Assembly: GCA_963771005.1 (NCBI GenBank) | Contig: CAVYRO010000002.1 | Span: forward strand, 1 to 64,000 | Source of the DNA: DASQZK01 sp963771005 | GTDB taxonomy: Bacteria > Bacteroidota > Bacteroidia > Bacteroidales > GCA-2748055 | DNA length: 64,000 nucleotides | Reading direction: 5' to 3' | In this document: positions 19,001-27,595 of the stretch, piece after piece | How positions within the stretch are numbered: position 1 is the first letter of the stretch | Layout: every line of letters begins with the position of its first letter | The notes under the pieces: generated by a model | The model's input: the letters and a program-made list of their open reading frames with translations, nothing else | Told to the model about the DNA's origin: nothing | The model's database searches: none | Made by a program: the position numbers and the translations under genes

Positions 19001-20769
19001 GATCTGGGACACCTGATTTCTCCAAATGGACAGCCATGTATAATTACGCCCAACAGGGAGAATACCCGAAGGAATTCTGGATGACAGAGACCTACAGGGA
19101 ATATAACTCCTACGATGATGCTATGTGGATGGTGGCTGCCATTCATGGGGCCATGGTGTACGGGAATAACAACCTGTGGACGCAATGGAGCTTCGACGGC
19201 CAGGAATCCAAACAGGGCAAACCCACAAAAATGCTCTTTACTACTGCGAATTTCGCCAGGTTCGTGAAGCCGGGCGCATTCAGGGTCGACGCGGTTTCCG
19301 ATAATTCAAGCCTTCTTACAAGCGCATTCATCGATGAGGCTAACGGTCGCTTGTCGATCGTAGCGATCAATCTCAGCGATACTCCGGTAAGTGCAACCCT
19401 CAGCGGCGATAATCTGCCACTGCAGTTTGAAGGTTACAGGACATCGATGTATGAGGACCTGGAAGATATCGGAACAGTAAGCGACCAGGTGATCTTCCCG
19501 GGGCGCAGTGTGACCACGCTCGTTGCTGAAGGAAACAGTAAGCCCTCGGTCGATCAGCCTGATGATATGATGCTGCTGATGAACCCGGGAGCACAGTCTG
19601 TAGGGCTTACCGGAATATCCGATGGCGACGGCGGCACGCAGGGACTAACGGTAGTTGCCGAAAGCGATAACACCGCCCTCATCGATAATATATCCGTTGG
19701 CGCAGTTACAGACGGTATGGCTGCCTTGAATTTCACACCCAAAACCGACCAGACAGGTGCAGCAACGATTACCGTTACTCTCACCGACGACGGCACCGGC
19801 TTTGGCTTTAATGAGGAGAAGGTGAGTTTCAGGGTAGAGGTATATGACGGTTATAATAACCAGCCTACCATCGACCGTCCTGCCGATCATTATTCCTTCG
19901 AGGATGAAGGCGAACAGGAAGTCACCATTTATGGTATTTCCGATGGTGATCAGGGCGGCCAGACACTGACGCTCACTGCAGAATCGGACAATCCCGGACT
20001 GATCACAGGATTTACGCCCATATTAAACGGTGACGGAACGGCTACCCTAAAATTCAATACGGCGCAGGACGTTTATGGCGAAGCCACTGTTCGCGTAACG
20101 ATTGATGACAACGGCGGTACTGCCACCAATAACGGGAATATGTCCAATTACCAGGATTTCCTTGTCCAGGTTGCACCGGTGAACGATGCACCCTCGATCG
20201 ATCCGGTAACCAATCCGGAACCCGTTCCGGTGGATGCACCCGACCAGGTTATCAGTCTTGCCGGCATCAGCTATGGTGATACCTTCGGACCCGCCCAGAA
20301 CCTGATGATAAATGCCGGAGATGACAATCCCGCACTTATCAGTGATATAACGGCGACCATGACAGGCTCCACGGGAGAGGTTACCTATTCCCTCGTATCC
20401 GGTGCCAAGGGAACCGCCAATATCACGGTCACCCTCAGGGATGACGGAGGCGTTGTGAATAATGGCATTGATTCCGTTAAGACCGTATTTGCCATTGTTG
20501 TTTCGGATAACATCGGGATCAGGCAGAATAAAGTTTCTACACTGATCTATCCTAACCCTGCAACGGATTTTGTACAGATCGAGCTGCAGAAGTCGGGGTA
20601 CAGCCAGATGTTCATCGCAGATATGAGCGGTAAGATCATGAGGACTGAAAATATCCTGCCTTTCGAGACCTCAAAACGCATCGATCTCAGCGGGATCGGA
20701 AAGGGTTCCTATCTCCTCATCCTGAAGGGTGAGAATGAAAAAGAAGTCTTTAATCTTATAATTCAGTAA
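16006..20769 (+). CDS. Giant multimodular GH30 surface enzyme (T9SS)
   Basis: A 1587-residue secreted protein, 48 bases after the first GH30 gene. Order of parts: signal peptide (to ~21, GLRAQ); beta-sandwich binding-like module (~22-165); three Ig/cadherin-like repeats (~166-480); second carbohydrate-binding-like module (~481-655, DKFLWDGININIF ... VWFYDSDNLRND); another Ig repeat (~660-760); GH30 domain (~765-1179) with acid/base Glu917 in IQNEP and nucleophile Glu1028 in WMTETYRE; three more Ig-like repeats (~1180-1500, each with GISDGD-like turns); type-A T9SS domain (~1510-1587, STLIYPNPATDFVQIEL). GH30 proteins are usually 450-750 residues, so this one is exceptional. It should be displayed at the cell surface as a long enzyme rod. 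Confidence 0.85.
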   Translation: MRKFVLLFLTLTAGFTGLRAQTGFLDDFTGPVSESWLASSYYSINQADGIVTMDVGKNAPDQFQDYLFSTALDITTNPVVNLRLKADQPCKVSVALVTGGNYFYKDIRLRPGDGFVDFSLDFSGDHGFVKLEKVNRVRINVAREVVNFDGTIYIDELSLGDQAVKLAGMGVIPGQLFYQGTKSHKILVEDIVNASGIEVTGANTIVQNLRVSGIYNGNAAITFDCADGQSGTEDLTVTAKALDGYENNMQTFSVTSVSNMPPAFDALEDVSTKVGTKVELPLSGIADGDATISQKLTFTVSSSDQAVIADGDIKINYKSDQPYGNISFTPAAAGEDVTITVTLDDQGSENNTFSRSFNLSAFDEFNNPPSIDPVSKLTAFNNSTLSFEIPLSGISGGEGETQDVTISVISTDQNLVADGDISLDYTTGAPTGTITFSAIDGAIGQDTFLVTLTDNGGAAGNNGNASTVLRIPVDVAPQFVTGFVSDLSTTAEWSGNSSIFTFTSIDSGGFNCLRVDANDKFLWDGININIFSTYGVELDMSENPYMSMEVYPLDDSTRHWVWFYDSDNLRNDLNNYDHGHWAKSGQWNKIFFDFSGENDWVNTSQLGGAPINPKRIRRVLMDMHNHEAVWPTPPNYNGSYLMRNIRLGDEAEKPAVQPVATIDDQMDVSLYEGAGAQQITLTGISDGNDGSLMPTLAVTSSDASFISDAAASAVQADSTATLSFTPNGAGTTLITVTVSAAGSMDKEMTFNVTALSSDSNNGSSVTIDMANRHQMIRGFGTYMNSPRFSDFYTDLMGGTAMRIGIIENQIEPVNDNDDPFTLNRAGLNYNAYNWDYFRDLKERGVKTFILTSWSPPAWMKANLDESFGTAAAPNYNTSDNKLLTTYYDEFAEYMVAAITMFKEEAGIDIYAVGIQNEPAFCEPYPSAVLDPVHFAEQIVHVAKRFEKEGIKTKFYMPEQVFPQSHYSMNEYMDAIRNNPEADKYCDIIAVHGYASDGIGSGTPDFSKWTAMYNYAQQGEYPKEFWMTETYREYNSYDDAMWMVAAIHGAMVYGNNNLWTQWSFDGQESKQGKPTKMLFTTANFARFVKPGAFRVDAVSDNSSLLTSAFIDEANGRLSIVAINLSDTPVSATLSGDNLPLQFEGYRTSMYEDLEDIGTVSDQVIFPGRSVTTLVAEGNSKPSVDQPDDMMLLMNPGAQSVGLTGISDGDGGTQGLTVVAESDNTALIDNISVGAVTDGMAALNFTPKTDQTGAATITVTLTDDGTGFGFNEEKVSFRVEVYDGYNNQPTIDRPADHYSFEDEGEQEVTIYGISDGDQGGQTLTLTAESDNPGLITGFTPILNGDGTATLKFNTAQDVYGEATVRVTIDDNGGTATNNGNMSNYQDFLVQVAPVNDAPSIDPVTNPEPVPVDAPDQVISLAGISYGDTFGPAQNLMINAGDDNPALISDITATMTGSTGEVTYSLVSGAKGTANITVTLRDDGGVVNNGIDSVKTVFAIVVSDNIGIRQNKVSTLIYPNPATDFVQIELQKSGYSQMFIADMSGKIMRTENILPFETSKRIDLSGIGKGSYLLILKGENEKEVFNLIIQ

Positions 20770-20782
20770 AAATTTCCAGGAT

Positions 20783-20814
20783 CATTGTCTTCCGCATCAT
20801 GGCGGAAGGCAATG
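20783..20814 (+). terminator. Hairpin after giant GH30 gene
   Basis: A strong stem (cattgtcttccgc / gcggaaggcaatg with one G-T pair, loop atcatg) follows the stop codon. The T-run behind it is weak (accttattt), so it may act as a partial terminator or as an RNA-stabilising hairpin. Confidence 0.5.
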
Positions 20815-20863
20815 ACCTTATTTAATGAGTCTTTAACAGTTACTAACTTAAATTTTTTAAACT

Positions 20864-23002
20864 ATGAAAAAGTTTTACAATTATCTGGTGCTCTTGCTGA
20901 TGCTGTTTGCTACCGCAAACCTCGGTGCACAGAACACCTTCTTCCATGAGACGTTCGGAGAGGGTGATGGCTATTGGATCGGTGCTGAAAACACGTTCAC
21001 GAAGTATGACAATCCATCGGCTTTTAATGTCGACACTATCGATGTTTTTATCAGGAACAATACGCAGTCTTCAGGGTATGCCGATGCTTCCGGTGAGAAT
21101 TATGTTGACATGGAAGGACATTACAACTGGAATGGTACAGATCCGAAACGTGACACACTTCTTCTCAAAGTGAACACAAGTGCAATGGGTAATGTACAGC
21201 TCCATTTCGGGCTGTTCAACAACACCGGCTGGACGGGGATCAGGGATCATGCCGTAACCCTTCAGTACAGCACCAACGGTACCGACTGGACCGTGATGGA
21301 TAAAACCACCACTGCACAGGATACGTTCCCGGGTAGCAGTGCCTGGGGCTGGGTATCCCTTACCCAGATCCTTCCTTCGGCCAGTAATCTCAGGATCATG
21401 TTCATCAATGCCTACGACAATCCACATGAATATTTCGTGGATGATATTATGCTTACAGGTATTTCCAATGATGCAAAACTATCGGGTCTCCAGGTCGATG
21501 GCGCAAACATCATGGGTTTCTCGGCAACCAAAACCTATTACAGGTATTATGTTCCCGAAGGGACCACCGATGTCCCGGAAATCACAGCCACACCTAACAG
21601 TCCGGAAGGCACCGTAGAAGTTACCCCTGCTGCTGAAATTCCCGGATCGACCGTCGTTACCGTTACGGCTCCCGATGGAGTTACACAGTGGACATATACC
21701 GTTGAGTTTCTCTATCCGATTGTCCTTGGAGAAGAGACCATACTCCAGGAAACTTTTGGTGTTGGTTATGGATATTGGCTTGATTCCGCGAAATTATACG
21801 ATTCGTATTCCGGAAGCGAGACCTGGAGTTCGGATGTAGTCCGGATCAACGCACCCGAGACGCCTTCGTCAGGATACGCAGATGCATCCGGTGACGCTGC
21901 TCTCGCCATGGGACCGTACACCAACGGCAGCGATACAGTAACCATGATGGGTATCAATACGAGCGCTTACAAGAACATTCACCTTTCATTCGGTTTCTGG
22001 AACAATACCGGATGGAACGGGATCCGCAATCATACCTTCAATGCCTCGTATTCAACCGACGGGGAGAACTGGACCACGATCGACAAGAACTGGACCGTAG
22101 CTCCGGATACCTTCCCAGCAAACAATGTATGGGCATGGGTAACCCTGGCAGAGGAACTTCCTTCGGCTGAAAACCTGGAGATCCATCTCTGGAACCCGGA
22201 CGTAAACCACTCCTGGATCATGGACGACATCACCTTCACGGGTGACCTTCGTTCCACCGATGCATCTCTTTCCAACATCAAGATCAACGGGGAAGACCTC
22301 AGCGGATTCGATGCAGCAACAATGAGTTATGATGTAGCAATACCCGGTGGTGAATTACCCACTGTCGAGGCTGTTGTAACCGACCCCGGCGCTACTACCG
22401 AGATTGCTCTTCCGGAAGCTATTCCCGGAACAGCCACCATTACGGTAACAGCCGAGGATGGAACAACCACTGAGCAATATACGCTTAATCTTATGTTCAC
22501 CGACGATGCCACATTGTCGGCTATCATGGTTAACGGAACCGAACTCAGCGGATTTGATCCCGCAACCACCACCTATGAAGTTCAGATCCCGGGCGGTGCA
22601 GTTCCGACGATCGACGCAACGGTCAATGATGCAGCCGCAAGCACTGAAGTTCAACTACCGGATGCTGTTCCCGGTACGGCTACCGTAACGGTTACCGCCG
22701 GTGACGGAACTACCGTTGAAGTATACACGCTGAACCTCATATTCGCCACCTCGGTTGAGAAATATGCAAACTTTGCCCGCATTTATCCCAACCCGGCATC
22801 TGATGTAATCAGGATCAGTGCTGTGAAGAATATGAATTCTGTTGAAATTCTTTCCGTAACCGGTAAGGTGCTGATGAGGACTGAACTGAACGGGACAAGG
22901 AACGCTGACCTCAACGTTTCCTCGCTCTCCAAAGGCCTCTATATCATCAGGATGACCGACGCCGATGCAGAAATTCATATTAGCAGGATCGTCAAGAAAT
23001 AA
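20864..23002 (+). CDS. Non-catalytic T9SS surface protein with duplicated binding-like modules
   Basis: A 712-residue protein with a signal peptide (cleavage near NLGAQ, ~residue 23). It has two copies of a ~190-residue beta-sandwich module (~24-205 starting TFFHETFGEGDGYWIG, and ~290-465 starting ILQETFGVGYGYWLD; both contain SSGYADASG and ITFTG/IMLTG blocks). Cadherin-like Ig modules follow each copy (~208-285, ~468-550, ~553-635, with LSGFD...TTTY patterns), and a type-A T9SS domain ends it (~640-712, ARIYPNPASDVIRISA). No catalytic site is seen, so it most likely binds glycan or scaffolds at the cell surface for the neighbouring GH30 enzymes. The repeated module is a recent-looking internal duplication. 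Confidence 0.75.
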   Translation: MKKFYNYLVLLLMLFATANLGAQNTFFHETFGEGDGYWIGAENTFTKYDNPSAFNVDTIDVFIRNNTQSSGYADASGENYVDMEGHYNWNGTDPKRDTLLLKVNTSAMGNVQLHFGLFNNTGWTGIRDHAVTLQYSTNGTDWTVMDKTTTAQDTFPGSSAWGWVSLTQILPSASNLRIMFINAYDNPHEYFVDDIMLTGISNDAKLSGLQVDGANIMGFSATKTYYRYYVPEGTTDVPEITATPNSPEGTVEVTPAAEIPGSTVVTVTAPDGVTQWTYTVEFLYPIVLGEETILQETFGVGYGYWLDSAKLYDSYSGSETWSSDVVRINAPETPSSGYADASGDAALAMGPYTNGSDTVTMMGINTSAYKNIHLSFGFWNNTGWNGIRNHTFNASYSTDGENWTTIDKNWTVAPDTFPANNVWAWVTLAEELPSAENLEIHLWNPDVNHSWIMDDITFTGDLRSTDASLSNIKINGEDLSGFDAATMSYDVAIPGGELPTVEAVVTDPGATTEIALPEAIPGTATITVTAEDGTTTEQYTLNLMFTDDATLSAIMVNGTELSGFDPATTTYEVQIPGGAVPTIDATVNDAAASTEVQLPDAVPGTATVTVTAGDGTTVEVYTLNLIFATSVEKYANFARIYPNPASDVIRISAVKNMNSVEILSVTGKVLMRTELNGTRNADLNVSSLSKGLYIIRMTDADAEIHISRIVKK

Positions 23003-23025
23003 TCGCTTTCCTGTCTTTAAAATCA

Positions 23026-23062
23026 AGGGCTGCCTTCCTCCGGGGAGGCAGCCTTCTTTTTT
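23026..23062 (+). terminator. Intrinsic terminator ending the locus
   Basis: The stem ggctgccttcc / ggggaggcagcc with a short loop is followed by tttctttttt-type T-rich sequence. It closes the polysaccharide locus before the permease gene. Confidence 0.85.
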
Positions 23063-23150
23063 GGGACAGGTTCCTGAATTGAAGAAAAAAATCATTATTA
23101 TTGTAATTCCTGACTAACCGGTACCAAATACAAAACTTAGAAAATTACGC

Positions 23151-24521
23151 ATGAGTTCTTCCACCATTGCCCAAAAACTTGATAAGCTTTACGAATTCGA
23201 CAGAGAACCTGTAACCCGGAACAAACTGCAGAGTATCGGTAACTTCCTGGGGATGTTTGCCGGTGAACATGTGGCTGGTACCGAATTCGTTATCGGGATG
23301 CTTTTTGTTGCACATGGCGTCAGTGTCACCGATATGTTCATCGGGGGGCTGATCGGCAACATCCTGGCCGTTCTGAGCTGGGCATTCATCACAGCGCCGA
23401 TAGCCATTAAACTGAGGCTTTCTCTTTACTGGCAGCTGAAAAAGATCACGGGATCATCCCTTGTATTTATATACAATATAGTAAATGCACTGATGTTCTG
23501 TTTTCTTGCCGGAGCAATGGTAGCAGTCGCCGCCACGGCCGTGGGTATTCCCTTTCACATCAGAATGCCGGTTTTATCCGATCTTTATCCCAACAGCGCA
23601 GGCTGGGTCATCACGGTTTTCTTTGTAGGTGCCGTGATAACCACTATGGCCATCCTGGGTTTCGATGCCCTCGCCAGGTTTGCCAAGGTTTCATCTCCCT
23701 GGATGTTCCTGATTTTCGTAGCCGTCGCTTTCGCGGTTCTTCCGGGGCTGGGTGTACATGCCGGATCGGGAAATTTCTGGCAGGTGGCTCATCAGAAGAT
23801 ATGGACAGGTATAGCTTCGCCCGGACAGTCGCAGTTTACCATCTGGCATGTGATCTTTTTTACCTGGCTGGCGAATGCCGCCATGCATCTCGGGATGTCC
23901 GATCTTTCCATCTTCAGGTATGCTAAAAAATGGTATTACGGTTTCGCTTCGGCTATCGGGATGTTCCTCGGCCATTACGTGGCCTGGATAGCATCAGGGA
24001 TCTTATATGCGGCTTACCATAGTGATGCACCCGGAGTCTCGGCATTTCAGGCCGCCGGACTCGCAGGTGCAGTGACAGTTGTCATTGCCGGCTGGACAAC
24101 GGCTAATCCCACCCTGTACCGTGCCGGACTCGCGCTTCAGGTGGCTTCACCGAACTGGCAGCGATGGAAGGTGACCCTCTTCGCAGGGCTTATCACAACA
24201 CTTGCCGCCCTTTTCCCGGCGCTCGTAATGAAACTTCTTGATTTTGTCGCTCTATACGGATTGCTGCTGATCCCCATGGGGGGAGTGATTTTCGCCGATT
24301 ATTACCTTCTACCCCGAATGGGAATGAGACAATTCTATGCCGAACTGAAAGGACTCTCCTTCAACCTGGCTGCAGGATTTACATGGTTCTTCCTGCTGGC
24401 AGCTGCCATCTTCGTACACTGGTACTTCGGCGTCGAACTCTATTTCCTTCCTGTACCCACCTGGATCCTATCCATCTTCCTGTATGTAGCATTAAGTAAA
24501 CTCTACCAGAAAAATGACTGA
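23151..24521 (+). CDS. NCS1-family permease (cytosine/purine-type)
   Basis: A 456-residue protein with about twelve hydrophobic helices. The pattern matches nucleobase:cation symporter-1 proteins: N-terminal FLGMFAGEHVAGTEFVIGML, a long central region with GMSDLSIFRYAKKW, and AGWTTANPTLYRAGLAL in helix 8. NCS1 members take up nucleobases, allantoin, hydantoins or thiamine precursors with Na+ or H+; the substrate is unknown here. It overlaps the next small gene by 8 bases. Its position between a glycan locus and a glycosidase is unusual and leaves open a nucleoside or base-glycoside substrate. Confidence 0.85.
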   Translation: MSSSTIAQKLDKLYEFDREPVTRNKLQSIGNFLGMFAGEHVAGTEFVIGMLFVAHGVSVTDMFIGGLIGNILAVLSWAFITAPIAIKLRLSLYWQLKKITGSSLVFIYNIVNALMFCFLAGAMVAVAATAVGIPFHIRMPVLSDLYPNSAGWVITVFFVGAVITTMAILGFDALARFAKVSSPWMFLIFVAVAFAVLPGLGVHAGSGNFWQVAHQKIWTGIASPGQSQFTIWHVIFFTWLANAAMHLGMSDLSIFRYAKKWYYGFASAIGMFLGHYVAWIASGILYAAYHSDAPGVSAFQAAGLAGAVTVVIAGWTTANPTLYRAGLALQVASPNWQRWKVTLFAGLITTLAALFPALVMKLLDFVALYGLLLIPMGGVIFADYYLLPRMGMRQFYAELKGLSFNLAAGFTWFFLLAAAIFVHWYFGVELYFLPVPTWILSIFLYVALSKLYQKND

Positions 24522-24723
24522 AAAGAACCCCTTACTCAAAATTCTCATCCGCATCCTGGCCATCACCGGGCTCGTGATGACGATCCTTCCCTCAATCCTG
24601 CATTTTGCAGGATCCATGGATATGGAGGCTATGAAAATCTGGATGGCCGCGGGGATGTTCCTCTGGTTCCTTACCGGGTCCTTTTGGCTCGGTAAAAAAT
24701 CCAAAGAAGAAACTGAGATTTAA
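24514..24723 (+). CDS. Small two-helix membrane protein
   Basis: A 69-residue protein with two hydrophobic helices (~residues 9-30 and ~40-58) and a charged tail (KKSKEETEI). It overlaps the permease gene by 8 bases, and its stop is directly followed by the ATG of the hydrolase gene, so all three are co-transcribed. It may be a small accessory subunit of the permease. I do not recognise a named family. Confidence 0.65.
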   Translation: MTEKNPLLKILIRILAITGLVMTILPSILHFAGSMDMEAMKIWMAAGMFLWFLTGSFWLGKKSKEETEI

Positions 24724-26517
24724 ATGAGATCGATTGGTATATGTACTGCCGGGAATGTACCACCTGTAATGACGGGGTGCGACCGGATGACAGGTCCCGG
24801 TTTGATAACAGGTCAGGACGTGATAACAGGTCACGACGTGATAACGGGTCACGACGTGATAACGGGTCACGACGTGATAACGGGTCAGGACGTGATAACA
24901 GGTCACGACCTGATAACAGGTCACGACCTGTCACTGCAAGATAAAATTTCAATCCGGATAACGGCTGTCGTGATCTGTCTGTTTTTTTGGGGGGGCGCCA
25001 GGGGTCAGCCCTTTTTTAATACGGAGATCCCGAATGAATACGTGAAGGAAAACATTTTTATAGGGAGTCCGGCCGATACATCCGCCCTTCCCCGGTTTGA
25101 TGCTGTAAGAGACAGCCTGCCGGCACCTTTCTGGCCTGAACGACCCGACCTGATAAGACTTTACTGGAGAACCTGGGAACTTGCATTTTCCAATCTGCAA
25201 AAAGCCGGCGGGGATAACGGATTTATCGCGCCCTACACTGATCCTGCGTTCAATGGCAACATTTTTACCGAAGATTTTGGTTTTATGGCCCTTTATTGCC
25301 GTTACGCCTTCAGGGCTTTTCATTTTCAGAATGCCCTGGATAATTTCTATGCCAAACAGCATAAAGACGGCTTTATATGCCGCGAGATATGGGGTACAAC
25401 CGGCAAAGATGCATTTGAAAGGTTTGATCCGTCATCGGCAGGGATCAACCTGTTACCCTGGGCCGAATGGGAATATTATTGCAATGCGAATGACGGGGAA
25501 CGCCTGGAAAAGGTTTTTCCGGTTTTGCTGGCCAATTATCAGTGGTATAGCAACTACAGGACCTGGCCCGACGGCAGCTATTTTTCGAGTGGCTGGGGAT
25601 GTGGAATGGATAACCAGCCCAGGCTGCCCGAAGGCGTTAATCCTGCCTTCAGCCACGGTCATATGTCCTGGGTGGATGCCACTCTTCAGCAGATAGCGGC
25701 AGGAAGGCAGATCGTCCAAATGGCCCGGGTATTGAACCGTATGGCTGATGTTGAAGATATCCGGAAGGAAATTGTCCACTTATCGGAATATGTCAATCAG
25801 AAAATGTGGAATGAAGAGGAAGGGCTGTATGTGGACCGGTTCCGGGATGGGAGCCTTTCGAATGTTAAATCCATCGGCACATACTGGGCTCTGCTTGCAG
25901 GCGTTGTTCCGGAAGAAAGGCTGACCCGCTTCCTGGCTCATTTGTCGGATACTACGGAATTTAACAGGTTGCATCGCATTCCCTCACTTTCAGCCGATAA
26001 TCCCCAATATGATCCGGAAGGCGGATACTGGCTTGGAGCCGTATGGGCCATGTCAAACTACATGGTATTGCGCGGACTCACCAAAGCAGGAGCAGATTCG
26101 CTTGCTTTTGAAATTGCGATGAATCACGTAAACAATGTAGCCCAGATCTATGAGCGTACGGGGGTAATCTGGGAAAATTACGCCCCTGAGTTCGCAACGG
26201 GAAGCGGTAAAAAAGATTTTGTAGGTGAGGGCGGATTGACTGGCACTGCCATTCTACTCGAATACATATTCGGAATCAGGGCTGATGTACCGGAAAATAC
26301 GCTGGTCTGGGACATCCGTGTAAAGGATGAATTCGGTGTGGAAAAATACCCTTTCGGGAAATACGGCGTGGTCTACCTGCATTGTAAAAAGAGAAAACGA
26401 TTAACGGATGATCCCGTCATTAACGTCCGGTCGAATGTTCCTCTCCGGCTTAAGGTAACCTGGGAAGGAGGCAGCAGGATCTTACAGGTGGACAAATCAA
26501 TGAAAGATCCCGCCTGA
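24724..26517 (+). CDS. Trehalase/GH63-like (alpha/alpha)6 glycosidase with repeat N-terminus
   Basis: The reading frame has 597 residues. Residues ~20-68 are translated minisatellite (VITGHD repeats). A hydrophobic signal-like segment follows at ~79-93 (ITAVVICLFFWGG, cleavage near ARGQ), then the hydrolase domain (~95-590). Catalytic-type motifs are SSGWGCGMDNQP (general acid Asp region), GGYWLGAVWAMSNYM and WENYAPE (base Glu region), matching GH37/GH63-type inverting glycosidases. It probably acts in the periplasm on an oligosaccharide. The true start is uncertain: every repeat supplies an in-frame GTG, and a start at GTG 24892 would give a normal 39-residue signal peptide. Co-transcribed with the permease. 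Confidence 0.78.
   Translation: MRSIGICTAGNVPPVMTGCDRMTGPGLITGQDVITGHDVITGHDVITGHDVITGQDVITGHDLITGHDLSLQDKISIRITAVVICLFFWGGARGQPFFNTEIPNEYVKENIFIGSPADTSALPRFDAVRDSLPAPFWPERPDLIRLYWRTWELAFSNLQKAGGDNGFIAPYTDPAFNGNIFTEDFGFMALYCRYAFRAFHFQNALDNFYAKQHKDGFICREIWGTTGKDAFERFDPSSAGINLLPWAEWEYYCNANDGERLEKVFPVLLANYQWYSNYRTWPDGSYFSSGWGCGMDNQPRLPEGVNPAFSHGHMSWVDATLQQIAAGRQIVQMARVLNRMADVEDIRKEIVHLSEYVNQKMWNEEEGLYVDRFRDGSLSNVKSIGTYWALLAGVVPEERLTRFLAHLSDTTEFNRLHRIPSLSADNPQYDPEGGYWLGAVWAMSNYMVLRGLTKAGADSLAFEIAMNHVNNVAQIYERTGVIWENYAPEFATGSGKKDFVGEGGLTGTAILLEYIFGIRADVPENTLVWDIRVKDEFGVEKYPFGKYGVVYLHCKKRKRLTDDPVINVRSNVPLRLKVTWEGGSRILQVDKSMKDPA
24784..24927 (+). repeat. 18-bp coding minisatellite (8 copies)
   Basis: Seven good copies of gtgataacgggtcacgac (variants with aca, cagg, ctg) run from 24802 to 24927, preceded by a degenerate copy at 24784. 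The period is a multiple of three, so the frame of the hydrolase stays open whatever the copy number. Every full copy in the middle begins with GTG. Confidence 0.9.
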
Positions 26518-26526
26518 TCGAGGGCA

Positions 26527-27564
26527 TCAGTCAAAATCGATCATAGCCTTCATTACACCGTCTCTATATTCTGTGACCAGTTCGAATGCCTGCCGGGAAT
26601 CCTCAAATTTGTAACGGTGTGTGGGCATCCGGCTGACATCTACCTTACCGGTTTCCATCAATTCCAGTGATCTTTCCACGCAGTTGTTCTGACGGCGGAC
26701 ATTGCGCACGGTGATCTCCTTGTGTCTCATCTTGTCGACGCTGAATGACCACCGGCTGAATTCAGGTATCCCGATGATCATGAGCTTTCCCCCGGGTTTG
26801 AGCATATCGATAGCCTGGTCGATGGCTTCCTGTTTTCCACAGCATTCGAATACCACATCCAGAAGGAGAGGCTCCTTTCCTGCCACATCCTTTACAACGT
26901 CAGACTCATCCGGGTTGCCTGTCCAGTATGCCCCGCATTGCTTGGCAATGTCCAGTCTTTCATTGATTTTATCTGTAACGTATACCTTTGCTGCTCCTTC
27001 TGCAAGTGCCGGAAGAAGAACGCTCATGCCGATAGGTCCGAACCCAAGGATCCCAACCGTTGCACCTTTCATTGGAATCGATTCTTTCACGGCGTAAACA
27101 CCTATCGATAAGGGCTCGGATATTGCTGCCTGGTCATAGCTCAGCTTCCCGGAAACTGGAATGCAACTGGTTTCGGGCATTACGATGTATTCGGAAAGGC
27201 ATCCGTCAGCCTGGCCCGGGCAGCCCAGGAATCTCAGCTTACGGCAGGTATGGGGACGCCCTGCAAGGCACTGGTCACATTCACCGCAAGGCATGGCCGG
27301 CTCTATAGCGATACGGTCGCCGGGTTTCACAAGGGTAACGGCACTTCCTGTCTTCACCACTTCGCCGGCCCCCTCGTGACCTACAGGGAAGGGGTATCTG
27401 ACCACCTGTGACCCGATCTTACCCGTGGTGTAATAATGAACGTCCGAACCACAAACACCGATTCTTTTCATCCGGATCAGGACATCGGTATCATTAACGA
27501 TCATCGGGTCAGGAACTTCCTTCATTTCCATCTGCCTTATACCTGTAAGCATCATTGATTTCAT
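26527..27564 (-). CDS. Zinc-dependent polyol (sorbitol/xylitol-type) dehydrogenase
   Basis: A 345-residue medium-chain dehydrogenase. Catalytic zinc ligands are Cys38 (GVCGSD), His63 and Glu64 (GHE). The structural zinc site is Cys93, Cys96, Cys99 and Cys107 (CGECDQC). The cofactor motif is GILGFGPIG, with acidic ITDK after the next strand, which favours NAD. Length and sequence style match sorbitol, xylitol or idonate dehydrogenases rather than alcohol dehydrogenases. It oxidises a polyol to a ketose. It is divergent from the SIS-isomerase operon, across a 270-base gap, and convergent with the hydrolase gene, whose stop is 9 bases away. Confidence 0.82.
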   Translation of the reverse strand: MKSMMLTGIRQMEMKEVPDPMIVNDTDVLIRMKRIGVCGSDVHYYTTGKIGSQVVRYPFPVGHEGAGEVVKTGSAVTLVKPGDRIAIEPAMPCGECDQCLAGRPHTCRKLRFLGCPGQADGCLSEYIVMPETSCIPVSGKLSYDQAAISEPLSIGVYAVKESIPMKGATVGILGFGPIGMSVLLPALAEGAAKVYVTDKINERLDIAKQCGAYWTGNPDESDVVKDVAGKEPLLLDVVFECCGKQEAIDQAIDMLKPGGKLMIIGIPEFSRWSFSVDKMRHKEITVRNVRRQNNCVERSLELMETGKVDVSRMPTHRYKFEDSRQAFELVTEYRDGVMKAMIDFD

Positions 27565-27595
27565 ATGTATCTGGGGATTTTATAATTAAAAAACA

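Noticed and set aside
24592..24952. Repeat-rich minus-strand frames with TRYHVV or SRRDPL patterns
   Set aside because: They read the 18-bp minisatellite on the opposite strand; the plus-strand hydrolase is the supported gene.
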